In this document: positions 42,001 through 51,130 of the stretch, piece by piece | Layout of the letters: every line of letters starts with the position of its first letter | Position numbering within the stretch: the stretch's first letter is position 1 | Source of the DNA: Methylococcus sp. EFPC2 | GTDB taxonomy: Bacteria > Pseudomonadota > Gammaproteobacteria > Methylococcales > Methylococcaceae | Direction of reading: 5' to 3' | Length of the DNA stretch: 64,000 nt | NCBI RefSeq assembly: GCF_016925495.1 | Contig: NZ_CP070491.1 | Location: forward strand, 558,001 to 622,000 | The notes under the pieces: model-generated | What the model saw: the letters and a program-made list of their open reading frames with translations, nothing else | The model's database searches: none | What the model was told of the DNA's origin: nothing | Made by a program: the position numbers and the translations under genes

Positions 42001-45000
42001 TGATCGGACGGCGTATCTGGCGCTTTTTCACGACCTTCGTGACGGCGGAGGAACACTATCTGCCACCGGACAATTTTCAGGAAGACCCTCAGCCCGTCGT
42101 CGCCCATCGCAGTTCGCCCACCAATTTCGGCCTCTATCTGTTGTCCGTCGTGGCCGCCAGGGATTTCGGCTGGCTCGGCTTGGTGGATACCGTCGAGCGG
42201 CTCGAGGCCACGCTGACGACGCTCGTCGGGCTGCCGCGTCTGCACGGCCATTTTTACAACTGGTACGACACCCGCGACCTGCACATGCTGGAGCCGCGGT
42301 ATGTGTCGACCGTGGACAGCGGTAATCTGGCGGGCCACCTGCTGGCCCTGGCTCAGGCCTGTCGGGAAATGCGGGAGCGACCGCTCGATTTAGCCAACGC
42401 GTTAGCGGGCCTGGCGGATACTCATAGCCTGCTCGCGGCCGCGCTCGACACTATCAACGACGACCGGCGTACGCTCACCGTTACCTTGAGCGAAATGCGG
42501 GTGAAAGTGGCCGTACTCGGCAAACTTCTGGCCAGCCATCCGGCCGACCCGGACGGATGGGGGCATCTGTGGCGGGAGTTGACCCGCTGCGCCGACACGC
42601 TGCTGGACCTGGCACGCGCCTATACGTCCGAACGCGGCGAAGCCGACAGCGAGGTGCTGGCTTGGGCGAGCTTGCTGTGCGACGACATCCGCTCTCACGC
42701 GCGCGACGTGGAGTGCCTGCTTCCCTGGATCCATTTCGCGGGCCGCCTCGACGCCTATTTGGCGCCGAAAACTCAGTGCCCGCATCTGGCTGCGTTCCGC
42801 AAACAACTGACCCTGACAACCTGCCTAGGCGATCTTTCCAACTGCTACGAACTGGGTTTGACTCACCTCGAGGCATCGCCTGAAGGGCCTTTGGCACCCG
42901 GCGATCTGGAAGCCCTGGCTGCGCTGCTGCGGCGTGCCGGTGAGCAGGCCGCAGAGCTCACCCGGCGCCTGGAAAACATGGTCGCTCAGATGGATAGCCT
43001 GTTCCACGAAATGGATTTCCGCTTCCTCTACGACACGGATCGGCACATGTTCGCGCTCGGCTACCGCGTGGCGGAAGGCACTCTCGATCCCAGCTATTAC
43101 GATTTGCTCGCTTCCGAGGCACGCCTCTCCAGCTTCATTGCGATCGCCAAGCGCGAGGTGCCGAGCACGCACTGGTTCCATCTTGGCCGCCGGGTGACAC
43201 GCGCGGCGCATGGCACCGTGCTGCTGTCGTGGTCGGGATCGATGTTCGAATACCTGATGCCCTCCCTGGTGAACTTTACCCCCCGCTACAGCCTGCTCGA
43301 CCAGACCTGTCGCCTGGTGGTGAAGCGACAGATCCAATATGGCAAAGAGCGTGGTGTGCCCTGGGGTGTATCGGAGTCGGCCTTCAATGGCCGAGACCTC
43401 TACTTGACCTATCAGTACTCCGCTTTTGGCGTGCCCGGCTTAGGGATGAAACGGGGACTCGGCGACGACTTGGTGATTGCCCCCTATGCCACGGCCTTGG
43501 CCGCGATGTATTTTCCTCATGCCGCCATGGAAAACTTCGAGCGCCTGGAACGGCAAGGCGCGGCGGGACGCTACGGTTATTATGAAGCGCTCGACTTTAC
43601 CCCGACCCGGCTCGCGGAGGGGCAACGGGTCGCGGTAGTGCGTTGCTACATGGCCCACCACCAGGGCATGTCTCTGGTAGCCTTGGCCAATGTGTTGCAT
43701 GACGGGGCGATGCGTCATCGCTTCCATCGCGCTCCCTTTATACAGGCAGCCGACCTGTTGCTGCAGGAACGTATCCCGCACGGTGCGGAGACCAGCAGCC
43801 TACCCATGCTCGAGGCCCTTGCCGAAACCAAGCAATCCGTGCAGCCGCCGGTCCGGCGCGTGCCTTCGCCCACGTCTACCGTGCCTTCCGCGCACCTGCT
43901 GTCCAATGGCCGTTACGCAGTGATGATCACCGCCGCCGGCTCGGGGTACAGCCTTAGCCAGAATCTCGCGGTGACGCGCTGGCGCGAAGACGTGACGCGG
44001 GATGCTAGCGGCAGTTTTATCTATCTGCGCGATGTCGAAAACGGTGAGGTGTGGTCCGCCGGCTACCAGCCGACGGTAGCGGCGCCTGACCACTACGAGG
44101 TGGTGTTCGTCGAAGACCGGGCGCGTATCATCCGGTCGGACGGCAACCTGGTCAGTGCGCTGGAGATCGTCGTCTCGCCCGAGGACGACGCGGAAATCCG
44201 CCGCCTGAGTTTGACCAATACCGGCAGCCGCGCTCGGGAAATCGAAGTCACTTCCTATGCGGAGGTGGTACTCGCGGCGATGCCCGCGGACATCGCCCAT
44301 CCGGCTTTTTCCAATCTGTTCGTGCACACCGAGTATCTGCCCCAGACGCGTGCGCTCATCGCCGTAAGGCGCCGGCGCGCGGCCAGCGACCCGAAAATCT
44401 GGGCGGCCCACGTGCTGGCCGGCCGCCAAACCGGCGACGGGCTGCAATACGAAACCGACCGGGCTCGCTTCGTCGGGCGTGGACAAACCCTACGGGGGCC
44501 CATCGCGGTGATGGATGGCCGCCCGCTGAGCAACACCGTGGGCGCCGTGCTCGATCCGATATTCAGTCTGCGCACGCGGGTTCAGATCGAAGCGGGAGCG
44601 ACCGAACACCTGACGTTCACCACCCTGGTCGCCACTTCACGCCAAGGGGTGGAGGACTTGGCCGACAAATACCACCACGTGGCGGCGTTCGACCGCGTGT
44701 CTTCACTGGCGTGGACTCATGCCCATGTGCAACTGCGCCATTTGCGCACCCGGCCGGACGAGGCCCAGTTGTTTCAGGATCTGGCCAACCGCCTGCTCTA
44801 TACCGACCCCTCATTACGGCCTACAGGCAAGGTGTTGCAGATGAATACCTTGAACGTCACAGGGCTGTGGCGGCACGGCATCTCGGGAGATCGGCCCATC
44901 GTGTTGCTGCGCGTCGCGGAGCCTGAAGACAGGACCATCATCGAGCAATTGCTGCGCGCCCACGAGTACTGGCGCATCAAGGGTCTTGCTGCCGACCTCG

Positions 45001-47720
45001 TCATTTTGAACGACAAGGAAGTGTCCTACGTCGAGGACCTGCAGACGCTATTGGAGGGCATGGTAAGGGAGAGCCAAGTGCTTTCGGCCCATCATGTGCA
45101 CGCAGAACACGGAGCGATTTTTCTTATGCGGGTCGATCAGCTCTCGGCAGAAGAACAGCTGCTGCTGCAAACGGTCGCGCGGGCGGTGCTGGTAAGCAAT
45201 CGGGGCACCTTGGCCGAGCAACTGCTGCGGCATCCCCGACCCGCGGCCGCTTTCGTTGCGGCACCGGTCTTACCAAAAGGCAAAGCCGATACGCCCGCGT
45301 TGACGCTGCCCCCACTCGAATTCTTCAATGGGCTCGGTGGTTTTGCCGAAGACGGCCGCGAGTACGTGATCGTGCTCGACAAGGGCCAGTGGACACCGGC
45401 CCCCTGGATTAATGTGATCGCCAATCCCGACTTCGGCTTCATGGTTTCGGCCTCGGGCAGCGGCTGCACCTGGTGTGGCAACAGCCGCGAAAACCAGTTG
45501 ACGCCCTGGTCCAACGACCCGGTCAGCGATCCTTCTGGAGAAGTCTTCTATTTACGTGACGATGAAACCAGCGAACTGTGGACCCCGACCGCCCTGCCGA
45601 TCCGGGTCGACCAAGCGAGCTATTTGATACGCCACGGGCAAGGCTATAGCCGTTTCGAACACGCCTCCCATGGAATACACAGCGAGCTGCTGCAATTCGT
45701 CAGCCCGGACGATCCGGTCAAGATTTCGTCGTTGACCCTGACCAATGTTTCCGGCCGAAGTCGCAGACTGACGGTCGCGGCCTACGTCGAGTGGGTGCTC
45801 GGCGCCTCGCGTAGCGTGACCGCACCGCACATCGTTACCGAAGTGGATCCGGAAACCCGTGCCTTGTTCGCTTACAACCCCTGGAGCTTGGAGTTTGGCC
45901 AGCGCGTGGCCTTCGCCGATCTCGTCGGCCAGCAGACCAGCTGGACCGGAAATCGGGCCGAATTCATCGGCCGCAACGGGAGTCTGGATGCACCGGCGGG
46001 TTTGCTGAATCCCAAGGCGCTGAAAAACCGCGTTGGCGCGGGACTGGACCCTTGTACGGCCCTGGAGACGGTGATCGAGTTGGAGCCCGACGGGCGCGCC
46101 GAGATTGTCTTCCTGCTGGGACAAGGCAAGGATCGCGCGCAAGCCAGCGAACTGGTCCGGCGCTATCGCGCAACTGAGGTGGCAACGACGTTTGCCCAGG
46201 TCACTCAATCGTGGGATCAAGTGCTCGGCAAGGTTCAGGTGAAAACGCCGGATCGGGAACTCGACCTGCTGTTGAATCGCTGGCTGCTTTATCAAACCCT
46301 GAGTTGCCGGATTTGGGCGCGGGCCGCTTTCTATCAGGTGGGAGGGGCGTTCGGCTTTCGCGATCAATTGCAGGACGGCATGGCGTTGGCGGTTGCCAGG
46401 CCCGATCTGACCCGCGCTCACCTGTTGCGCGCGGCGGCGCGCCAGTTCGGCGAAGGCGACGTGCAACATTGGTGGCATCCGCCCACTGGTCGCGGCGTAC
46501 GCACCCGATTTTCCGACGACCGCATCTGGCTCCCCTATGCCGTAGCTCAGTATCTCAAGGTGAGCGGCGACGCCGACGTACTGAATGAGCTTGTGCCGTT
46601 TCTGCAGGGACCAGAGCTGCTGCCGGAGCAGGATGACGCGTATTACGAGCCGACACTGTCGAATGAAAAAGCGAGCTTGTACGAGCATTGCGCCCGTGCG
46701 CTCGACCTGAGTCTGGAAACCGGCGCACACGGCCTACCACTGATGGGAAGCGGCGACTGGAATGACGGCATGAATCGGGTCGGCAATCAGGGAAAGGGCG
46801 AAAGTGTATGGCTGGCATGGTTCCTAATCGCCACGCTCTCGGAATTTGCGTCGATAGCCGAGGCGCGCGGAGATAACGAACGAGCCCTCCGCTGGCGCAA
46901 GCACGACATCAAATTGAAGACGGCGGTGGAAGCGGAAGGATGGGACGGGGCATGGTATCGGCGCGCTTATTTCGACGACGGCAGCCCTTTAGGTTCCGCC
47001 GGCAATGCCGAGTGTCGTATCGATTCGATCGCCCAGAGTTGGGGGGTTATTTCCAGTGCCGCAGACATCGAGCGAGCACAGCGGGCGATGAACTCGGTGC
47101 GGGAATACCTCGTTCGTTACGGCGACGACCTGGTTTTGCTGTTCACTCCGCCCTTCGAAAAGACCGAGCGCGACCCCGGATATATCAAGAGCTACCCCCC
47201 TGGCGTGCGGGAAAACGGCGGCCAGTATACCCATGCGGCAATCTGGTCCGTCATCGCCTATGCCATGCAAGGTGAAGGCGACCAAGCGGCGGATTTGCTG
47301 CGCATGCTGAATCCGATCAAGCGCACGGCCACCCGCACCGGCGTATATGCCTACAAGGTCGAGCCATATGTGTTGGCAGCGGATATCTATGCCGAGCCAC
47401 CTCACGTGCGACGTGGCGGCTGGACCTGGTACACGGGCGCCGCGGGTTGGTATTACCGTGCCGGGTTGGAATGGATCTTGGGTTTACAAGTCCGCGCCGA
47501 TCGCTTGGTCTTCAATCCCTGTATTCCAAGAAACTGGCACAGTTATAGCATTATTTATCGGCACGATAATACCCTCTATGAAATCACGATTGAAAACCCA
47601 AACGGCGTGGCCCACGGCGTCGCCACCATAGAGCTGGATGGAGAACGGCAGTCCGTCGGAAGTGGTATTGCGTTACGGGATGACGGACAGGCGCATAAGG
47701 TCCGCGTGGTTCTGGGTTGA
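39003..47720 (+). CDS. ndvB: Cyclic beta-1,2-glucan synthase
   Basis: A 2,905-residue inner-membrane enzyme. After a soluble N-terminal region, hydrophobic segments (about 410-455 and 800-985) flank a GT84 glycosyltransferase domain (TFVVVPTMFVSE, YVITLDTDTKLPMGV). Next comes a glycoamylase-like domain (GVSESAFNGRDLYLTYQYSA, CYMAHHQGMSLVALANVL), and the C-terminal third holds two GH94-type sandwich domains and an alpha/alpha barrel (GSGDWNDGMNRVGNQGKGES). It polymerises UDP-glucose, cyclises the chain and trims it by phosphorolysis, giving periplasmic osmoregulated glucans. ATG 39003 is used, with GGAG nine bases upstream. galU lies 1.25 kb downstream. Confidence 0.95.
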   Translation: MTKRREHRRHARVDHPGGEEAPIRFELFNTERLEEHAVSLAKAQKVSRLKKGRKLIPRVRENCRVLLDAYNAVAQAVREQHAITPAAEWLLDNFHVIEEQVGDILVDLPESYYRELPKLSVGVLEGYPRVYGIAWALVAHTDSRFAPELLTLFVRAYQTVDPLTLGELWAIPSTLRVLLVENLRRLAVRIMRSQTGRRLADEFVDQVEQVAAQLDTPGLAIPVPEIPAAPLRQAYAVQILQRLHDPHPAAAISLDFLTDWLNEQGVGLDEIVHQEHADQIADNWTVRNIIISMRAISAFEWPQFVEDVSLVDECLRAHDGYAAMDFLTRDRYRHAVEDLAKRSLYSEVEIARRVMTKVRQACELCTADGRQEEPGYYLIGAGRYAFERDVDFQPTMKQRLLRAYVSRAGLAYVGTLSLLTLLLLALPLNAALAAGLSGVPLFLLTLFGLFPASDIVVGLANRLIIAGLPPFHLPRLDLKGGVPQTLSTFVVVPTMFVSEAGIKELVEQMEIRYLSNPGGEVRFALLSDWADADQETLPNDDRLLSLAASAVAALNAKYGEQRFFLFHRKRLWNPSEGKWMGWERKRGKLHEFNRLLRGAEDTSFLPIGGQPAAAPPGVCYVITLDTDTKLPMGVVSHLVGVAAHPLNQPVFDSVSQCVVDGYGILQPRVTPTLPQRRERSLFHQIFAGASGIDAYAGEVSELYQDLFGLGTYSGKGLYHVDSFEAALAGRVPENTQLSHDLFESLFARCALVSDIEFFEEFPSHSEVAASREHRWVRGDWQLLPWIFGPLGKGMPMIGRWKMLDNLRRSLSAPGAFFALVAAWAIPNAPQAILTGFVLTALAFPAILAAMSGFTSSRRGISLLTHLRAAGENVLWGVGNSLVALALLAQHAWLMLDAIARTLVRMFITRRQLLMWVTAHQAKTAASHALRSLVRPLGSSSTIVIVTGAVVLIFNPAGLPLAAPFLLLWWLAPVVARALSLPPRLDRAESLLPEDTVRLRLIGRRIWRFFTTFVTAEEHYLPPDNFQEDPQPVVAHRSSPTNFGLYLLSVVAARDFGWLGLVDTVERLEATLTTLVGLPRLHGHFYNWYDTRDLHMLEPRYVSTVDSGNLAGHLLALAQACREMRERPLDLANALAGLADTHSLLAAALDTINDDRRTLTVTLSEMRVKVAVLGKLLASHPADPDGWGHLWRELTRCADTLLDLARAYTSERGEADSEVLAWASLLCDDIRSHARDVECLLPWIHFAGRLDAYLAPKTQCPHLAAFRKQLTLTTCLGDLSNCYELGLTHLEASPEGPLAPGDLEALAALLRRAGEQAAELTRRLENMVAQMDSLFHEMDFRFLYDTDRHMFALGYRVAEGTLDPSYYDLLASEARLSSFIAIAKREVPSTHWFHLGRRVTRAAHGTVLLSWSGSMFEYLMPSLVNFTPRYSLLDQTCRLVVKRQIQYGKERGVPWGVSESAFNGRDLYLTYQYSAFGVPGLGMKRGLGDDLVIAPYATALAAMYFPHAAMENFERLERQGAAGRYGYYEALDFTPTRLAEGQRVAVVRCYMAHHQGMSLVALANVLHDGAMRHRFHRAPFIQAADLLLQERIPHGAETSSLPMLEALAETKQSVQPPVRRVPSPTSTVPSAHLLSNGRYAVMITAAGSGYSLSQNLAVTRWREDVTRDASGSFIYLRDVENGEVWSAGYQPTVAAPDHYEVVFVEDRARIIRSDGNLVSALEIVVSPEDDAEIRRLSLTNTGSRAREIEVTSYAEVVLAAMPADIAHPAFSNLFVHTEYLPQTRALIAVRRRRAASDPKIWAAHVLAGRQTGDGLQYETDRARFVGRGQTLRGPIAVMDGRPLSNTVGAVLDPIFSLRTRVQIEAGATEHLTFTTLVATSRQGVEDLADKYHHVAAFDRVSSLAWTHAHVQLRHLRTRPDEAQLFQDLANRLLYTDPSLRPTGKVLQMNTLNVTGLWRHGISGDRPIVLLRVAEPEDRTIIEQLLRAHEYWRIKGLAADLVILNDKEVSYVEDLQTLLEGMVRESQVLSAHHVHAEHGAIFLMRVDQLSAEEQLLLQTVARAVLVSNRGTLAEQLLRHPRPAAAFVAAPVLPKGKADTPALTLPPLEFFNGLGGFAEDGREYVIVLDKGQWTPAPWINVIANPDFGFMVSASGSGCTWCGNSRENQLTPWSNDPVSDPSGEVFYLRDDETSELWTPTALPIRVDQASYLIRHGQGYSRFEHASHGIHSELLQFVSPDDPVKISSLTLTNVSGRSRRLTVAAYVEWVLGASRSVTAPHIVTEVDPETRALFAYNPWSLEFGQRVAFADLVGQQTSWTGNRAEFIGRNGSLDAPAGLLNPKALKNRVGAGLDPCTALETVIELEPDGRAEIVFLLGQGKDRAQASELVRRYRATEVATTFAQVTQSWDQVLGKVQVKTPDRELDLLLNRWLLYQTLSCRIWARAAFYQVGGAFGFRDQLQDGMALAVARPDLTRAHLLRAAARQFGEGDVQHWWHPPTGRGVRTRFSDDRIWLPYAVAQYLKVSGDADVLNELVPFLQGPELLPEQDDAYYEPTLSNEKASLYEHCARALDLSLETGAHGLPLMGSGDWNDGMNRVGNQGKGESVWLAWFLIATLSEFASIAEARGDNERALRWRKHDIKLKTAVEAEGWDGAWYRRAYFDDGSPLGSAGNAECRIDSIAQSWGVISSAADIERAQRAMNSVREYLVRYGDDLVLLFTPPFEKTERDPGYIKSYPPGVRENGGQYTHAAIWSVIAYAMQGEGDQAADLLRMLNPIKRTATRTGVYAYKVEPYVLAADIYAEPPHVRRGGWTWYTGAAGWYYRAGLEWILGLQVRADRLVFNPCIPRNWHSYSIIYRHDNTLYEITIENPNGVAHGVATIELDGERQSVGSGIALRDDGQAHKVRVVLG

Positions 47721-47778
47721 ACTTGCTTTTTATTGGCTTTACATGTTTATCGCTATTTTAACTATAAGGGGAAATATA

Positions 47779-47871
47779 ATGGACTTAATTTCAGTATTTC
47801 TAGGCATTACAGTCGTCAGTATAGTTCTGTTGGCTACGGTATTGTACGTTAATAATACTTTTGATTTTTAG
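47779..47871 (+). CDS. 30-residue membrane peptide related to next gene
   Basis: MDLISVFLGITVVSIVLLAT followed by VLYVNNTFDF: a single hydrophobic helix starting with the same MDLIS as the gene at 47882. AAGGGG lies before the ATG. It looks like an N-terminal fragment or truncated duplicate of the Thivi_2564-like unit. A partial copy of the dispersed motif (TACGGTATTGTAC, 47835-47847) overlaps its end. It may be a real micro-protein or only a leader of the next gene. Confidence 0.4.
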   Translation: MDLISVFLGITVVSIVLLATVLYVNNTFDF

Positions 47872-47881
47872 GGGAAAGGCC

Positions 47882-48247
47882 ATGGACCTAATTTCGTTAG
47901 TGGTAACTATTATTGTCGTTGGTGTACTTCTATGGGCTATTAACACCTACATACCGATGGAAGCCCGCATCAAGCAGATCCTCAACATCGTGGTGATCAT
48001 CGCGGTGATTCTGTGGCTACTGAGTGCATTTGGCGTGTTGAGTATGTTCCCGAGGGCGTTGATTTCAGTAGTGGTGGCCCTTGTCGTCGTCGGACTCCTG
48101 TTGTGGCTTGTTAACAGTTACATTCCTATGGACGGGCGCATCAAGCAGATATTGAATATCGTAGTCATCATCGCGGTGATTCTATGGCTGCTCAGTGCAT
48201 TCGGAATTTTGAGCGGGCTGCCTCAGATCCATATCGGGAATCCGTAG
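47882..48247 (+). CDS. Thivi_2564-like membrane protein, internally duplicated
   Basis: A 121-residue protein made of two near-identical halves of about 60 residues. Each has a hydrophobic helix, the loop N-(T/S)-Y-I-P-M-(E/D)-x-R-I-K-Q-I-L, and a second hydrophobic helix LNIVVIIAVILWLLSAFG. The usual family member has a single unit, so this is a fused tandem duplication; the DNA of the two halves is still clearly similar. AGGGGAAAGGCC precedes the ATG. Function unknown; position between the glucan synthase and the other small membrane proteins suggests a joint role in envelope stress. Confidence 0.75.
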   Translation: MDLISLVVTIIVVGVLLWAINTYIPMEARIKQILNIVVIIAVILWLLSAFGVLSMFPRALISVVVALVVVGLLLWLVNSYIPMDGRIKQILNIVVIIAVILWLLSAFGILSGLPQIHIGNP

Positions 48248-48379
48248 TCATTGATTTCAGGCTAGGGGCTATCTTGTAATTTCATATGCGAATAGCTCTG
48301 GCCTGTGTTGGGCGGCGGCATTGGCTGCCAATTACGTAGTGTAAATATCAGCTATGGACGGCTCATCGGAGAAGCAAAA

Positions 48380-48529
48380 ATGCTCGAAACTATTGCGGTC
48401 ATATTGATTATCGGCTGGGTGCTAGGTTTGGTCTCTTCGTACACCCTGGGCGGGTTTATTCACATACTATTGGTCATCGCGATTGTCGTGATCGTGCTTC
48501 GCGTTATTCAAGGCCGAAGGCCACTGTAG
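48380..48529 (+). CDS. lmo0937-like small membrane protein
   Basis: A 49-residue protein (MLETIAVILIIGWVLGLVSS, YTLGGFIHILLVIAIVVIVL, then RVIQGRR) matching the lmo0937 family of two-helix membrane proteins. I start it at the ATG at 48380 preceded by GGAGAAG rather than at the upstream TTG. Members are widespread, small and functionally uncharacterised. It lies between the duplicated Thivi_2564-like gene and another small membrane protein on the same strand. Confidence 0.8.
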   Translation: MLETIAVILIIGWVLGLVSSYTLGGFIHILLVIAIVVIVLRVIQGRRPL

Positions 48530-48621
48530 TACTAATGTCACGCGGTGTCGGCCGGACTGCTTATCTGGCAAGGATAACCAGTCCGGAAACCCGCGTCGGC
48601 ACCATTTATAGGAGAAAAGAG

Positions 48622-48843
48622 ATGAGCGCAGTCAAACTCGTGGGCATTGTGCTGATCATAGCCGGCCTATTAGGGCTGGTGTATGGAGGTTTCAGCTATA
48701 CCCGAGAAACTCAGGAAGCCAAGATAGGCCCTATTGAGCTTTCGGTTAAAGACACGCAGACGGTCAATGTTCCGATATGGGTCGGCGTGGGTGCGGTAGT
48801 CGCCGGTGGCGGGCTCCTGCTTTTCGCGAGCAGGAAGGGCTAG
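48622..48843 (+). CDS. Small two-helix membrane protein (DUF3185-like)
   Basis: A 73-residue protein: an N-terminal helix (VKLVGIVLIIAGLLGLVYGG), a short extra-membrane part (KIGPIELSVKDTQTVNVPIW) and a C-terminal helix (VGVGAVVAGGGLLLFA). The layout is that of small conserved membrane proteins sometimes labelled DUF3185, though I am not certain of the number. GGAGAAAAGAG precedes the ATG at 48622. It is the last of the four small membrane genes between the glucan synthase and galU. Confidence 0.65.
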   Translation: MSAVKLVGIVLIIAGLLGLVYGGFSYTRETQEAKIGPIELSVKDTQTVNVPIWVGVGAVVAGGGLLLFASRKG

Positions 48844-48971
48844 AAGCTTACGATCCGGCTACGCGAGTGGAGCGCGATTGAAACAGGGAAGTGCATGCCG
48901 CATTTTCACTTCCCATCACTGAAGATGTACCGGATGACTTTTTCAGTGTTTCCGAGACTTGGCGGGGCGTT

Positions 48972-49991
48972 ATGAACACAGAAGAATTTCAGGGCTTGCT
49001 CGAACAGGTGAAGCAATTGAGTCCGCTCCAACGGCAACAGCTTGCCAAGAATCTTGGCATCTTGGACCCGTCGGCGGCGCTTCACCGCCCTGTGGAACAT
49101 CCGTTGGCCAAAAGAAAACAGGTAGTCAGGAAGGCGGTGTTTCCCGTAGCCGGACTGGGTACCCGCTTCTTGCCGGCGACCAAGGTCAGTCCGAAGGAAA
49201 TGCTGCCGGTGGCGGACAAGCCGCTAATTCAATATGCCGTCGAGGAAGCCGTGGCGGCGGGTATCGACGTGATGGTCTTCATCGTCGGACGCAGTAAAGG
49301 AGCCATTCTGGACCATTTCGACAAAGCTTATGAATTGGAGGCCGAGTTAACCAGTCGCGGCAAGACGGAAAACCTGACCATCGTTCAGAACATCGTGCCG
49401 CCTCATGTTACATGCGTTTACATACGACAAGCCGAAGCTTTGGGCCTGGGGCACGCGGTGGCCTGCGCGAAGGCCGTCATCGGCGACGAGCCTTTCGCCG
49501 TTATTCTGGCTGACGACATGATCGACGACGAACATTCGGGCTGTCTGGCTCAAATGGTAAAAGTGTTCGAGGATCGGCAGTGCCCCGTGCTATGCGTTCA
49601 AACGGTACAGCCCTGGGAAACCGGAAGCTACGGCATTGTTGCCGTTTCCGCCATGGGTGATCGTCTAGGCAAGGTTGATGCGATCATCGAAAAGCCCAAA
49701 CCGGACCAAGCGCCATCCAATTTGGCAGTGATAGGGCGATACATTTTGACCCCCTCGATATTCGACAAATTGAAAGACGTGCCACGGGGCGCGGGTGGCG
49801 AGATTCAGTTGACAGATGCGATCGCCATGCTATTGGCGGATGAAATGGTGCTCGCCTACGAATTCGAAGGAAGGCGCTACGACTGCGGCTCGAAGCTCGG
49901 CTTTCTGACCGCTACGGTGGTACAAAGCTTGAAACATTCCGAACTGAAAGGACCGTTCAAGGAGTTTCTCAAGACGATCGAGCTAAATTGA
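48972..49991 (+). CDS. galU: UTP-glucose-1-phosphate uridylyltransferase with N-terminal extension
   Basis: A 339-residue protein. From residue 54 onward it is a normal GalU: KAVFPVAGLGTRFLPATKVS (nucleotide-binding loop), KEMLPVADKPLIQYAVEEA, ILADDMIDDEH, GAGGEIQLTDAI and YDCGSKLGF. It makes UDP-glucose from UTP and glucose-1-phosphate in the cytosol, the donor for the cyclic glucan synthase encoded just upstream. The first 53 residues (EFQGLLEQVKQLSPLQRQQL and following) are not part of typical GalU and resemble the N-terminus of IS1595-type transposases. A start nearer residue 50 has no obvious ribosome binding site. Confidence 0.9.
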   Translation: MNTEEFQGLLEQVKQLSPLQRQQLAKNLGILDPSAALHRPVEHPLAKRKQVVRKAVFPVAGLGTRFLPATKVSPKEMLPVADKPLIQYAVEEAVAAGIDVMVFIVGRSKGAILDHFDKAYELEAELTSRGKTENLTIVQNIVPPHVTCVYIRQAEALGLGHAVACAKAVIGDEPFAVILADDMIDDEHSGCLAQMVKVFEDRQCPVLCVQTVQPWETGSYGIVAVSAMGDRLGKVDAIIEKPKPDQAPSNLAVIGRYILTPSIFDKLKDVPRGAGGEIQLTDAIAMLLADEMVLAYEFEGRRYDCGSKLGFLTATVVQSLKHSELKGPFKEFLKTIELN

Positions 49992-50847
49992 CCATCGCCC
50001 GTGCGATAAGGGCGCTGAGATACTGTATGGCGCTGGGTTCTACTTTATCCAGTTCGAAACGCAGAAATGGCTGGGTTGGAGTCGTATTGAAAAATAAGGC
50101 TGAGCGTTTCAATACGATTAGCGCTTTATTGGGCGCAATAGCCGCCGTGTGTGGGGGGTGTTTGGTTGGTGCCGCTTGCTGTCCGTCAGGGTGATCCTTG
50201 GAAAATTGCAAGCCGAAGCATCTATGGGCTTACCCTCATTTCGATCTATGTTTTTGCAACGCTTTTACATGGTTCCAAGGGAAGGGGGATGAGAAAGTGA
50301 AGGATAATAGGTGAAATCCATGCGGCGCCGATCGCAGTAGCCATCGGGGAAAACTGTTCGGCGCACCTGGTTCTTGGCGCTACCCATGACGTGGGCGGCT
50401 CAAGGCAAACTCCAGGAGACGGCCAGTCGGCTAAGCAGAAGATGGCCGGTTTCCATGCCGAAGAGATTGGGCATGTGCGTTTGCACCGAAGATAAAGAAT
50501 ACACAACCCCCCAAGGCAAAGACAGTCTTGGGCTAATTGCAGGCCGTGGGGTATGGGGATGCTGCTCAACAGCAGCGCCAAGACAACGAGCGACAGTACT
50601 ACACCGAAGACGATAATCAGCGCGATAATCAAGACCGATTGTTCCGCTGCGGAGGGGTTCGCATGGGGGGCGACAGTGAAAGGTTCGAGGGCGCTCCCAA
50701 AAGCCGCCTTTCGAACAGAGTTAAACTCCTACTTCGAATGGCCATTAAGGCCGAACTGCCGCCGGAAGTGACAGCTAGACCAACGAATGCTTCTCGGCCT
50801 TTGCGGGCATTCAACCCTGGCTCCCAGTTCCTGTGGATGATGGTAGT
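49992..50847. other. About 850 bp without a recognised gene
   Basis: Only short frames are present. A reverse frame (50246-50632) begins with a plausible membrane helix (IIVFGVVLSLVVLALLLSSI) but then loses protein-like composition, so it may be a decayed small membrane protein. Nothing else on either strand looks coding. Confidence 0.35.
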
Positions 50848-51130
50848 GTCCCGACTTATGTGCAAAAGCACTTCTGAGTAGAAGATGTGGGGTGGTCATG
50901 GTAAGAGGTTGATTGACGAGATCGACCAAGACCCGAAGGAGGGCAAACCATGACCATAAAGGAGCATAAGACGAAGTTGTCGCTCGTGGAACGGGTGACG
51001 GGGGAACGTGACCTGCTAAAGGAGTTGATGCGGGAGGCGTTGCAGACCGTCCTGGAGGGCGAGATGACTGAATTCCTGGGGGGGCAGCCCGGCGAACGCA
51101 CAGACAGCCGCAACGGTTACCGGGGGGGGC
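50848..51130 (+). pseudogene. IS256-family transposase N-terminal remnant
   Basis: From ATG 50950 the frame reads the opening of an IS256 (Mu-type) transposase: LLKELMREALQTVLEGEMTE and PGERTDSRNGYRGG. It stops abruptly at 51130, exactly where the terminal repeat of the intact IS begins. The stretch 50848-50949 (GTGTCCCGACTTATGTGCAA and following) may hold its left end and promoter. The rest of this older element is not found after the intact IS. Confidence 0.75.

Noticed and set aside
45552-46730. 392-codon reverse frame inside the glucan synthase gene
   Set aside because: Shadow frame; the + strand carries continuous GH94 homology here.
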